A DNA stretch of 64,000 bases, from positions 2,886,400 to 2,950,399 of the forward strand of contig OY783197.1 of NCBI GenBank assembly GCA_963678675.1, given 5' to 3'. Made by a program: the position numbers and the translations under genes. The notes beneath the pieces were generated by a model, which had not been told where the DNA came from, made no database searches, and worked only from the letters and a program-made list of their open reading frames with translations. Shown here piece by piece: positions 1 to 10,185 of the stretch. This DNA comes from Xiphydria camelus. Its lineage: Eukaryota; Arthropoda; Insecta; Hymenoptera; Xiphydriidae. The stretch's first letter is position 1; each line of letters starts with the position of its first letter.

Positions 1-56
1 TTATTTTGGGTCCACCCTGTAAAGGTTCACACAAACTGGAGAACTTTATTAAACAG

Positions 57-1262
57 TTACAAAGGGAAATAAAAACTTGATCGCTCGTTGCGATAGAGCA
101 GCCAACCGACAAATGCGCGTGCGTATACACGTGACGCGTTGCGATGCGTTCCGCAACACGTCGTAGTCGGATCGCTGGCGCCACGTTGCAATAACGAGGG
201 ACATGACTGAAGGAACGGCAAAATGCATCGTTCTAACATACAATTCAAAGCAAAAAGAACTTTGACTGTTAAATCAAAAGCATTTAAAACCGTCGTTGCT
301 TGATAAATCGTTAGGTTTTCAGTTGAGTTGTTAATGTACACGCAAAATGATTCTAAATTTACAAGAGGACCTACGAAAACAGGAATCGGTTGGAGCGTTG
401 TCCGTGCAGCAATGCAAATCTGTCTTTGCCTCTCCAGAGCTGCATCAATGTCAGCTTCTGTTTCCGCATGAATGAAAAAAGCTTGCTGTTTTTCTTTGGA
501 AGTCGTTTTCACTTCAGGTTGTTCATTTCGATTAGGTCCTGGTCGAGGAGACTTGATCAAATGAGCCAATAAATGTAATAGAATCGTGTTCACATTATGC
601 GGTGCTAGAGCTGGTAGTGATGTGTAATATCCTGAATCAGTGCGAGAGAATGTATTACTGCAGTCTTTACGAGAACTGTTTAAAATGTCTCGAGCCAATT
701 CCCAGCGATTAATAAAGGCATTATCCACCAAAGGATGGAGAACATGAAAGTCGTGCGACAGCTGAAAATAAAGAACAAAATATATGCCACACGTTCAATA
801 CTTTCGATCAAATCCTGTTTGTATTTTTTAAATTTTATTGTACATTTTTTTTTCAAGTATCTATGAGTTTCAACTCTTACCAGATCTGCACTTTAGGCTG
901 TTGTTAAGACTGGAACCTGTCGAAAATAATCAGTCACTGTAATGCCCTTTCGTAGACGTTATTTTCTCATTGGATACGATAAATTTTTTCCAATATCGTT
1001 TCACAGCATCTACTGGGCCTTCATCATCCACATATATCTTTTGCAGTTCTTTTGGCAGCGTTATCCATATTTTTAACTCATCATGCCTTTTTTCTAATGA
1101 ATTTCTTACCTTTTTGAAAGCATTCGTATTTTTTCATTCCTCATGAAAATCTGCATAGATGAGTTCATCTGGTATAGCATATTTTTCTCCTTGTTCTGTA
1201 ACAATTGAGGTTATGGCTACCACTGTAGTTTTACTATCCTTTGGGGAAGCCACAGCTCTGAA
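57..1262 (-). pseudogene. Degenerate accessory-type gene of a second CMC-like element
   Basis: On the minus strand a 224-codon open stretch (731-57) is preceded by coding-like segments at about 1260-1190 and 1110-980, separated by stops and frame changes. Near its end it has a pattern (PVFVGPLVNLESFCVYIN, then TVLNAFDLTVKVLFALN) that resembles the last exon of the intact accessory gene at 8395-8715 and the C-terminal segment of accessory proteins I know from animal CACTA-like transposons. I therefore read it as a decayed, distantly related copy of such an accessory gene. No transposase or terminal repeat for it is visible in the window. The functional claim is inference from pattern resemblance. 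Confidence 0.42.
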
Positions 1263-1454
1263 CTCAAATTGTAATTTCATTTTGTGACGAAAATTGTCGT
1301 TTTATAATAAGAACTGTTGGGATTGTCCGAATTAATAAACCAAATTATAATAGTTTATCTGTAAATAAGAGATACAATGTGTAGTCAGCCTTTCAGCCGC
1401 ATTTTGTTCATTTTCTGTAACACAAATTTATTACAAGAATTAAAATTATATATT
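1263..1454. other. AT-rich spacer, nothing recognised
   Basis: AT-rich sequence between the decayed accessory gene and the gag-like fragment. I see no coding signal or repeat here. Confidence 0.5.
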
Positions 1455-1737
1455 ATATTTTCTGGATTAAATTCAGGAATAACCCTTTCGTTTATATAAC
1501 GCTTTAATTGTTTCGAACCTGTCTTTATCGCATCTGTCAATGCCTCAGTCAATTGTGCAAAATCGGACTTACCCGAGGTTGATACAGAATTATCAATACT
1601 TCCACTAGTTCGTTCATTTGGTGTGTATTCTCTTGCTCTGCTTCGTCTGTACTCTCTTGAACTAGAACGACGATGACGACGTCTGGATCGCTCCCTGGAT
1701 CGGTCTCTGGACCGAAGCCTACTTCCACTTCTGGGTA
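1455..1737 (-). pseudogene. Gag-like SR-rich retrotransposon fragment, left part
   Basis: Read on the minus strand from 1737 downwards there is an arginine/serine-rich stretch (for example RSRDRSRERSRRRHRRSSS) followed by about 45 residues ending PEFNPENI, then a stop. The same frame resumes across the CMC insertion at 9403-9480 with more RS-rich codons and one stop. Similar RS-rich N-termini followed by a short globular gag domain occur at 27132-27431, which carries a clearer gypsy-type gag pattern. I infer a Ty3/gypsy-like gag N-terminus. It is interrupted by the CMC element and lacks any pol. Confidence 0.45.
1736..1737. repeat. Target-site duplication TA, left of CMC element
   Basis: The dinucleotide TA directly precedes CACTG at 1738. 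The same TA directly follows the right end at 9402. A 2-bp duplication fits animal CMC (Mirage/CACTA) elements. Confidence 0.75.
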
Positions 1738-1760
1738 CACTGCAAATGGAAGTGTGTTAT
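1738..1760 (+). repeat. Left 23-bp terminal inverted repeat of CMC element
   Basis: Starts CACTG. Its 23 bases match the reverse complement of 9380-9402 without mismatch and then diverge. Confidence 0.9.
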
Positions 1761-2000
1761 GAAGTGTGTTAATTTACACACAACACACGTTTTTCGTGTG
1801 TTATTGAAATCCTATGTGTAAAATAACACGTCTAAAGTGTGTTTTCAGATGAATTAACACATTTTGTCTGTGTTATTTGCAGAACACACGGTTTTTAGTG
1901 CGTTAAAGCTTAAAACGTTTAACTTAACACACATGAAACGTGTTAAAATAAAGCACGTAAGCATGATTTACACACTTCAACCGATTAACGCACTTGTAAC
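1745..2000. repeat. Left subterminal repeat zone
   Basis: Many short copies, in both orientations, of TGTGTTA, AACACAC and GTGTTA. They resemble the motifs at 9200-9400 near the other end. By analogy with En/Spm they are candidate binding sites for an element-encoded protein (inference). Confidence 0.7.
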
Positions 2001-2220
2001 TTAAAACATGAGCCAAGAATAACATCCCCGTCTTGAAATCATTATTTTGTTTGGGCTATAGTTTCAGGAATTAAGTCGTACGTATGGAATATTTACAAAC
2101 TTTTTTGACAAGTGTTGTTTTATTTTTTTGCATGTACACATTATGTATTACAGGGTTAAATGGTAATGAGAAATGCGTATATAACTGAAATTTTTTTAAA
2201 TGCGAAAATTATAATGTTAG

Positions 2221-5151
2221 CTATCCAATAAATTCGACGTGGTCACAGTTGATTAAGGGAACATATTTCCCACGCATGACTGTAAAGGAAGACAATGGAT
2301 GTGGAAATACTAAATTCTCGGTAGCAATTACGTTTTGCTGGGTATCTACAGGTCGTTCAATCAAATATGCATTCAATTCTTCACAATAATTTACAGTTTC
2401 AAGATGTGAAATTATAAACAATTTCCAATTTTGATAAACAAATAAGTCGTTTATTTCTGCAAATAAAGGAAGCGAATTATCGTTACTGAATTGATATAAA
2501 ATGATACTGTTTTTCTCGTACATTGTTCCATATATAACTATTTTGCTGGTTCGCATAATTTGGCATGTATCTCGTTCAGCCTCATCAACAAATCGATTAA
2601 ACAATCTTGCGTAAGGAAGATTTTTCAGCAGTAGTATAGGACCTGTTTTTACCTGATCACCTTTGTATAGAAATTTTTTTGATGGCATTCCTGGATATGA
2701 AGCAAGTCTAGAAGATAGTCGTGCTTGATGTCGGTAGCTCAACGTGAAAGGAATGTTTTTGAAATTTCGAACGATCGGCACTAATGATTTGAAGTATGCA
2801 TGAGCAGCTTCAAATCTAAAGCACCACTGTTGTCTTGCAGGTCCAAACAATTTGATGTATCGTGGAATATGAATCATAAAATGAAATTTTGGTGTAATCC
2901 AGTCAGAATGCAATCTACTAAATCGCAATAGAAACACTTGGATCATTCGACTTAATAAATCTATCGACTCTGTTCGGACTTCATATGCAAGACAAACGTT
3001 CATAATTTGCAGAAGCAGAATGTGACAATTAATTACATCCTTGATATCTTCCTTTTCACACTCTAATATCCATTCGCAAATTAAAAATGGCAATATATGT
3101 GCAAGCACGAATATTTGCGATGCTTTTTGGCGTAAGGTATTGTTCTCCGTAAGTTGATCACGTTCGATGAAAGCAGGTTTATCTCTTTTAAAGTGACCAT
3201 AATGGAAGCAAGTTAATTTTTCATTGAATTCATCAACTGTGAAAAGGTTATTCTGAATAATGCAGTCTCGCAATGTTACTCGGCATATAATTTCCGCTAC
3301 ACCTTCAATTAAAATGTGCATACAATCCTGTGGAAGGCACATTGTAATATCAAAATTAGGTATACCCATCAACGGACTTTTTCTGTTGATTCCATACTGC
3401 TTTTGCCAGAAGTTTTTAGCCGCTTTTGTAATATTCGGTTCACAAATTGCATCAATATGTTCCTGGTGGTCGTTAGTATTACGTAAAATAAAATTATTTT
3501 CATGAAAATTATTTTTCCACTCTTCTCTGGTCGTCATGCATGAACGACAGAGTCGATAGGCAGAAACAGACTCTTTATATCCTCCAATCATCGCTGAAGC
3601 AGGGGTATCTCCAGCGCAAAACAAAACTGATCCTTTGAAATTTTTTATCTGACCATTGACAGTTATATTGACTCCCTCAATTTGTAATTTGATGATATCG
3701 GAAATAAACGGTTCCAAAATTCTTTCTAGAGCGTTGAATTCTTTTAAAAATGAGGTCTTGACGACGGCCAATAGCTGAATACTATCCTTTGACGATCGTA
3801 CTTCAGGATTGATATTTGCAAGGGACCAATAAAACATCGATAGTTTGTGAGTTTTTGAAGCGGCTCCTAAGGGATTCGTGACTCCAAGGTCATCATAATA
3901 TAGTATAATAGCTAAGGCGTTCTCGTTATTTCGGAAAAAGTCATTTTCTCGATAATAACAGCCGTCCAGAACTGTTCGAAGAATACATTTGTCATTGTTT
4001 GACGGGTTTTCAATGTGAAATCGGACTTCGTCGTTATTTAGAAGATTTTTTAAATTGTCAAGGAAAGGTATAATATACGCATGACGATTGACTTCTACAA
4101 GATCTGGTATTGTGCCAAATTGCCTCTTCTTCTGTTTCCATTGAAAAGTAGCACCAATAACATGTGCTTGTGGCATTACCATGCCAAACTTCTCAATAAG
4201 TACCTTATCGAGAGCATCTTTTGAGCATACCGAAGAATATATCGACGATGGTGGATATTCATTTCCTAAGATATTTTGATAATCTTCTAAACGAAGTAAC
4301 TTTGTTTCGGGGTCACATCTCCTCTTTAATTCATCCTTTAAAGAGAAAATCATTTGTTTTCATATTTAATCTATTATTATGAGCATAATCAAACAAATGT
4401 TTTACAAAAGTCTTACCAACAAAACTGACAAATAAGCATCTAATAAATTCGTGACGCCATCGATAAGATGATCGACAGCAGTTTGTGAAACTTTACAATT
4501 TTCGCGAATATTGACGAGGAATTTGGCCGCATGCCATTCGAGAAATTCAGATGGTAACACGACAGGCTGTGCTCTGTTTTCTGAAATTTAAATGCACTCA
4601 CATAGTATAATCTGCACACACTATTGTAGGACACAGAAAAAAAATATTTATATCGAAGAAATGTTAATTTTAAATTATAGCAAAGAAATATTTCTTCGAT
4701 TTAAAGAACATTTCTTTAATGAAAATAATATATTCCTTAAATTAAAGGATTATTCTGTAAATGAAAGATATATCTTTAAATCAAAGAAATATTCATTTGC
4801 AACTATCCAAATTTTAAACAGTGTACATCGCATACCATCGTCTTCACGTCCCACATTTTGATTATTTTCTACCTCACAGGGTATATCGGGTAAATTAACT
4901 TCTACTTCCACTAATTCTGCTTCCTGATTTATTTCGTCTCGAAATTCCGGAATATCTGGATGATTTCTACATAAATGCTGACAGAAAGATTTCCATTTTC
5001 CAAACGTGGCAGCACATCCGTTATGTACACATTTCACTCTGAACTGTGGATCGTATCGATGATGTCGAATGACATGTTGCATCAAGAGATCACTCGTTGC
5101 ACAAGAAAAGAAGCACATTGTGCACGGAAAATTTTGTTTCACTCCGATCAT
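2221..5151 (-). CDS. CACTA/Tnp2-like transposase with N-terminal C2H2 fingers (864 aa, three exons)
   Basis: Coding exons are complement(4836-5151), complement(4417-4580) and complement(2221-4335). Junction phases are 1 and 0, borders are GT/AG, and the total is 2,595 nt, a whole number of codons. Start is the ATG at 5151. Residues 10-31 form a C-x2-C-x12-H-x3-H finger and the next segment a C-x4-C-x12-H-x4-H finger. The large exon follows the layout of plant CACTA Tnp2: DDLGVTNPLG near residue 308 (Tnp2 DGFNPFG), GDTPASAMIGGYKESVSAYR with a C-x2-C near 403-426, PQDCMHILIEGV near 497, and WCFRFEAAHAYFKSL near 669 (Tnp2 ER-type motif). D308/309, D403 and E669 are the likely catalytic acids. 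It should cut and join the element ends in the nucleus. The motif alignment is from memory of the family. Confidence 0.82.
4581..4835 (-). other. Transposase intron 1 with palindromic AT motifs
   Basis: The 255-bp intron between the zinc-finger exon and exon 2 contains several self-complementary AAAGAAATATTTCTT-like stretches around 4675-4800. It has no coding role that I can see and may be remains of a small insertion. Confidence 0.4.
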
Positions 5152-5682
5152 ATTAATATTGTGCCATTAAAATCCAAATTTTCAATATTATTTCCGAGCT
5201 GGCTGTACGTGTTTAGCATAAAACTGTTTAACATCGGCTGCGTTCCTATCGCCACCGGCCAAGTTCATTGGGCCGTCATATTCAACTGTAAGATAGAGCA
5301 GTGACTCCAGTAGGAGAAAGTTTCTCTACCGATAGCGTCAGGCAAGGACTTTTTTTATCCATTGTTTCCAGCCGTACTCTGGACAGTTGGTTGCCAGATG
5401 CCTTGCCTGCACAGCTTCGTTCGTAGCACGGGTCATCGCAGCCCCTTACGCGGCTTTCCGACGCCTCGGAAGATGCGCAACCCTACCAGCCTTTGTCTCC
5501 TTCGGTTTTTTTCCTCAGCAATAGCCAGTAGAAAAATGCACATTCCCACTCCTCTCTCGACTTCACCCCCAACACAATTTTGTACATAACAGTCAGTCAC
5601 CATCGACACTGCAATAAGGCAAGTCGCGCCGTCGCTGTCGCGCAAAACGCTCGTGACGCCGAGACAATCCACGTGTAAGAAA
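5152..5682. promoter_or_regulatory. Shared divergent promoter region of the CMC genes
   Basis: These 531 bp separate the transposase ATG (5151, minus) from the accessory ATG (5683, plus), so both 5' untranslated regions and promoters must lie here or run through it. No clear TATA box is visible. The segment is richer in CG than the rest of the element. Coupled transcription is an inference from layout only. Confidence 0.5.
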
Positions 5683-8600
5683 ATGGAAAAAAAGGCGTAT
5701 TGTATAATCGGAGAACGTTGCAAATGTATTAGATACGTGTCGGAAAAAAATAAATGTGACGCTGAAGTTGTACGTGGCAAGTTATTCGAAGTGTGCAAGA
5801 CGGACGCTATATTGAAAGCGATGGTGCATCACAAATCAATCGTTTTGCAAACAAAGGATCCTGACAGAGGGGATAAATTTTGCGATATTGAAGAAGACTA
5901 CGAGATTCCTGACAAAAGTGATGTTAATGTGGTTCTCATTCAAACCGTCGAAGAAATTGTGCCCGGCTCGAAGAATCGTAACGAAGATTTCGATCAAGAT
6001 GATTTGCAAAACAATTGGAACTCAATGGAAGTAAATGTTCTGTACACTGAACCTCTGCAAAGTACTTCAAATGCGACAAGTGAATTGGAAGCCTCACATT
6101 CAGTTGCGAACGTATCGGAAAAGAAGTCTGAAGATCATGCGTTGAAAAATATTTTCAAAAAAGAGGTATGTTTAATCATTTGTCATCGATGTTATGTATT
6201 CTTGTTCTTTATTATTTAATTAATCCTTAGTTGCCTTCAGTATCTTACCTTTTATTTTGTTTCATAAAGCCAACCCCCCTCCCCCCAAGATAAGGTTAGA
6301 GACTATCAAAGATGTTGGGGTGTTCTTTATTAATTGATGAGCCAGATGATTTCCGCATTTTAAAAAATTCAAATTATCAAATTTTTCTTCTGTTTATAAG
6401 AAAATTATATTCTTATAATCCCAAAAAATTAATTAGGATATAAAATATTGCCATAGTTTTGAAAATTGCTAAAATCATGAAGATTATATTAATTTCTACT
6501 ATTTTATCGTCTCAAAGATTTTTAAAATAATTTTTCGGAACGATATCGTTGCATATTGCAGATATCAATTGAAAGCGAAGAATGTAAGGCAGGTCCAAGT
6601 GAGATAACAACTATCTCGCCAACTATTCCGTATGAAGGAGAAAAATCGCAGTCAGTGATTGCCGGGCCCGGCTCCATATTATTTCCAGCACCATTGCCAC
6701 CGTTAACTTTTGATTTGGAGAAAAAATTGCAAGAAGTTGGTGTTCTGGAAGCTCAAAAGTCTTTCATGTATTTTTGGGGATCTTATTTGTGGCAAGCGAC
6801 TAAAGGGGTGCCTACTAAACAAGATTACCACAATTTTGCAATGAGCATTGTTGCAGCTTATCCTTTGCTTCGCGGAGGTCACATGGAATGTGTTAGTAAA
6901 ATGCATATTATTTTTGCCTTTTATTTATTGCTCATTTTAGGATCCTTTGGACACTTATAATGTTGGCCAATAATTTTTCAAATTTATATATTTCTTACAC
7001 TGCAGTAAACCAAACTTAATAGTTTTTGGTGATAATTTTGTACAGTATAATTGGAGAAATGTGTATATTAAATTTAATTCCCCATTTGTTTCATTCGTCC
7101 TGACGGTATAAAACTCATTTTAAACGAATATTGTAGTCACTATAATTAGTATATCTTAAGGCGAGAAATCCCTTTAAAAGCGTGAAAAATAGGTATTTTT
7201 CGGGAATTTTCCAAAAGCCACGCTTTATATAGAATATCTATTTCATTATTAATAAACCACGTATTCAACATTCCGTGCATCAACATACCCCTCTGAAACA
7301 TGGAGATGCGACGCACCGAGGCTTCGCAGTATTGTAATAACATATAGGTACTTGTATTTCTGTTTCTTCAATCCTTAAGGGAATTGTGAAAACACAACTA
7401 AGTACTTGGGTAAGAAATCATCGATCCAACATGAAGAAAAAGACTTTAAAAAGAGACTACCATGGAAAACTCAAAACGCCAGCTGAGCAAGCCATGTTAA
7501 TTGACTTAAAAACGTAATCCTTACTTTTTTTAATATGGTCAATCATTAGTTATTATTTTAATTGTATTATTAGTTATTATATTATTTAAACTTATTTCGT
7601 TTTTTCTGGTAGTGGTCAACCGACAGAAACAGATATAAAAAACGCTCTCAAAGAATTAGAGAAAAAACATAAAGATAATAATACACCGCATGTAAAACGA
7701 TTGTTAAAGATTACACTTTCACACCGAAGAACCTGGATTGAAAAGGAAGCCACTGGAATAGTGGATATAATTCAAAAGTATCCGCAATTGAAGGAATATG
7801 AAACAGTATATTACTTATGAACTATAATATCTAACATACATTGAGAAAAAAAGTTTTTCAGTCAACTCAATTTTAAGGTTACGGGCGTTCAACCTTATTT
7901 ATGGTCATTTGAACAAATATTCAGTTTAGGTAGCTGAATATTTAGTTAGTTCAAATAAATTTTAGTTACTTTAACAAAATATTTTTTCAGATAATTATAC
8001 ATTAAGTTGAGCGCCCATACCCTAAAAATTGAGTTGAATCAACTCATTTTTTCTTAGTGTATTATGCGATTTTTAGGTCGGCTTAAATTACAAGAAATAA
8101 TAGTTTTAAATTATTCGCAGATTTTTTTCGACTTCCTAAATTTGAGAAAAGTAGACGAAGGTGTGATTTTCCAAAACATCGGTCTGATGATGCAAAATTT
8201 AAAGAAATACTTTTCCTCCGAAGCTAATTCAGAGAGGGCTGAAATTTTGTTAATGACAAAACTCGAAAATGAATTAGCAAACAAGAAGCTGAAGAAAAAA
8301 TTTTCGCCTCTAATCACCGTGAGCGAGGTATGACAATAATCAAGCAATTTTTATTTTATTCAAATTTTATATAAAGGCATATTTCTGCACACAGGCGATG
8401 ACATCCTCGGAGAATCATCTCGTTGGATGTAAGGACAACTCGCCACGCGCTATTATTTTTACAGCAGAGGAAAGGATAGCAACAGTGTACATCGTAGCGG
8501 ATGAACACGTAAAAATCAAAATAGATAATCCTACGGCTACGAAAACTATCACTTGTCTTCTTGCTGCATATTACGTCTGGGATATAAGGTACCCGACCGC

Positions 8601-8715
8601 CTACTGTAATGTCCTGGAATACATCGATGGTGAAGTTCTGGGAACCACTACGGTAAACAAGAATTCGACAGTGCAAAAATTTCTCCGAAAACGAAATAGT
8701 ATCTTGCGTAATTAA
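5683..8715 (+). CDS. CMC element accessory protein (555 aa, six exons), function unknown
   Basis: Exons 5683-6165, 6562-6891, 7380-7513, 7613-7805, 8121-8327 and 8395-8715 total 1,668 nt and stay in one frame across all five junctions. The exon 2 donor (GTTAGT at 6892) is the weakest. The start is the first ATG, preceded by in-frame GTG but no other ATG. The N-terminus is lysine/cysteine-rich, then acidic. Exons 2-3 hold a segment (YHNFAMSIVAAYPLLRGG, then VKTQLSTWVRNHRSN) and exon 4 a basic helical segment. The last exon ends in a hydrophobic TAEERIATVYIVADE/LLAAYYVWDIRYP region like the decayed gene at 57-731. Such second genes accompany CACTA-like elements in other animals. By analogy with plant TnpA it may bind subterminal repeats, but I recognise no named domain. 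Confidence 0.72.
7839..8059. mobile_element. MITE in accessory-gene intron 4, CACT ends, TA duplication
   Basis: Ends read CATTGAGAAAAA on the left and, reversed, CACTAAGAAAAAA on the right, followed by a longer imperfect inverted repeat (TCAACTCAATTTTaAGG). TA occurs on both sides (7837-7838, 8060-8061). At 221 bp it is too small to code. The CACT-type ends suggest mobilisation by a CMC transposase (inference). Confidence 0.6.
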
Positions 8716-8723
8716 ACCAAATA

Positions 8724-8851
8724 GGGCCAGTTGTTTCAACTTCTAGGTAAAATTTATCCTCTCGGTAAACCGCTTATTGGCTACTCTGATTGACTGATAA
8801 GCGGTTTACCGAGAGGATAAATTTTACCTAGAAGTTGGAACAACTGGGGCC
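8724..8851. mobile_element. Palindromic MITE (GGGCC ends) just 3' of the accessory gene
   Basis: A near-perfect hairpin: about 55-bp arms (AACTTCTAGGTAAAATTTAT and onwards) around a loop of roughly 20 bp. Outer ends read GGGCCAGTTGTT and GGCCCCAGTTGTT, flanked by ATA (8721-8723, 8852-8854). It starts 9 bp after the accessory stop codon, so it probably lies in that gene's 3' UTR and would make the transcript fold. A 3-bp duplication and GGGCC ends resemble Harbinger-type MITEs. Confidence 0.65.
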
Positions 8852-8854
8852 ATA

Positions 8855-9199
8855 CATAGATGTTTCTACATATATATGCGGCAGTCACAATTTTTTAGTT
8901 TACAATCTCAAATATTTAGTTTACATGCATGTAATATATATGTAAAATATATTTTACAATAACAATAATTTTTTTATTACTTTATAAAACGCCTTCGCAC
9001 TGTATATAGATAAAAGATGACCAGTAAAGGAAAACAATTCAGCTGGAAAAAAATGCAAAGTAGTTTTTATGGAGCATCAGAAGAGCTTTTTTTGCAGAAA
9101 CAGCTCTTTTGAAGCTCCCTATAAGAAAAAACTTTTGGAATTTGATAATAGCTGCGCTATTTTCTTTTATAATCACTTTTTATCTATAATTTACTCGTT
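8855..9199. other. AT-rich interior of CMC element, no gene seen
   Basis: AT-rich, with ATATAT runs and an AGCTTTTTT/AAGAGCTGTTTC-like patch. Nothing coding is apparent. The accessory polyadenylation site must lie nearby. Confidence 0.4.
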
Positions 9200-9379
9200 T
9201 TAAATGTGTTAAAATAACACGTTTACAATGTGTTAAAATAACACGTTTACAATGTGTTATACCGGATTAAAACGTTTTAAACGGTTCACTTTAACACGTT
9301 TAAAACGTATTATACATTAAAACGCCAGGAAACGTTTAAAACTTAACTACAAGGATTTACACACGTAAAGTGTGTAAAT
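9200..9379. repeat. Right subterminal repeat zone of CMC element
   Basis: Includes two direct copies of a unit containing AACACGTTTACAATGTGTTA (about 9218-9262) plus further AACACGTTT/AAACGTGTT variants. These mirror the left zone in motif but not in exact order. Confidence 0.75.
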
Positions 9380-9402
9380 ATAACACACTTCCATTTGCAG
9401 TG
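9380..9402 (-). repeat. Right 23-bp terminal inverted repeat of CMC element
   Basis: The reverse complement is identical to 1738-1760. It is followed by TA (9403-9404), the second copy of the target duplication. Confidence 0.9.
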
Positions 9403-9490
9403 TAGATGTGATTCTCCGTGTCATTCCTCTCTACGTGTCCTTTCCGACCGCCTATCTCGGTCGTGTTTCCTTGAATCTCGAGTTATTTCA
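9403..9490 (-). pseudogene. Gag-like SR-rich fragment, right part
   Basis: The minus-strand frame encodes RDSRKHDRDRRSERTRREE, then a stop and HGESHL, joining in frame to the RS-rich part at 1737 once the CMC element and one TA are removed. This supports both the element borders and the gag-like identity. Confidence 0.45.
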
Positions 9491-9646
9491 ATGTTTCGGA
9501 TAAATCACACACTTGCACCCGTTTTCCACTATTTTTATTACAGCAATAATTAATAGTCTGACGAATTAATTTCTGCGCATGTGTGCACCCCACTTCTAAA
9601 CTCTAAGAAACTTAGTTCAAACGATATTTTATTATACTAAAAAAAT

Positions 9647-10185
9647 CTATACTATTATCATGTCTAGGGGATCAAAGCCACGGAAGCGAGACAGCTCTTC
9701 AATGGCTTTAAGCTGCAATAAGGAGGGAGCAAATTTATCTACATCAAAGATGGCCGCTAGTGCTGCCTTTTCAGCCTCAGGTGCGCCTGCAGGGACATAT
9801 GCAGATGCTTGAGCTAAGCAATCTTTCCCTGAGATAAGTCCAGGGGCATTCGGACCTAGACCACTTGAACCTGGTTGAGGATTCATGGCTCACCGATGTC
9901 CTCAAATCCACTAGGCCAATTCCTAGGCTTAGCCCTGGGAGGTGATCGAATAACCTTTGGTCTCCGCTTGAGTTCCTCTTCAATCTCCTTCCTAATGTCA
10001 CTGGATGAGCTCTCAGTAGGTGAAGGGCCTGGTGGAGGAATATACCATATACACTTGGAATATACGAAAGATGCTCTCGTTGCAACGGCTAAAACCCGAA
10101 TGCTTTCCCCGCATAGCGTTATTCAGGCCCGGAGTGCCTGATTTCTACCTCGACCAACGCTATCGCCACCTATTATGCATTGATG
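9647..10185 (-). pseudogene. Unrecognised pair of overlapping coding-like frames
   Basis: Two open minus-strand frames adjoin. The upstream one (about 10185-9888, one stop at about 10120) includes proline/serine-rich PPPGPSPTESSSSDIRKE and a lysine/arginine-rich stretch, and ends at a TGA around 9890. The downstream one (9886-9647, 79 codons, MNPQPGSSGLGPNAPG at its start) begins with an ATG overlapping that stop. The overlapping arrangement and composition recall compact viral genes, so an endogenous viral fragment is possible. I recognise neither product and make no firm call. Confidence 0.3.

Larger units (their letters stand above)
1738..9402 (-). mobile_element. Complete two-gene CACTA-like (CMC) DNA transposon, 7,665 bp
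   Basis: Both ends begin CACTGCAAATGGAAGTGTGT and are identical inverted copies for 23 bp (1738-1760 and 9380-9402), flanked by TA. Inside the ends are zones dense in TGTGTTA/TAACACA motifs (about 1745-2000 and 9200-9400), comparable to the subterminal binding repeats of plant En/Spm. Between them lie two divergent genes: a transposase on the minus strand (5151-2221) and an accessory gene on the plus strand (5683-8715). Both splice to uninterrupted reading frames with matching phases. The element carries nested MITEs in accessory intron 4 (7839-8059) and 3' flank (8724-8851). Intact ORFs plus perfect ends suggest recent or current competence, but there is no direct evidence of activity. Confidence 0.85.
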
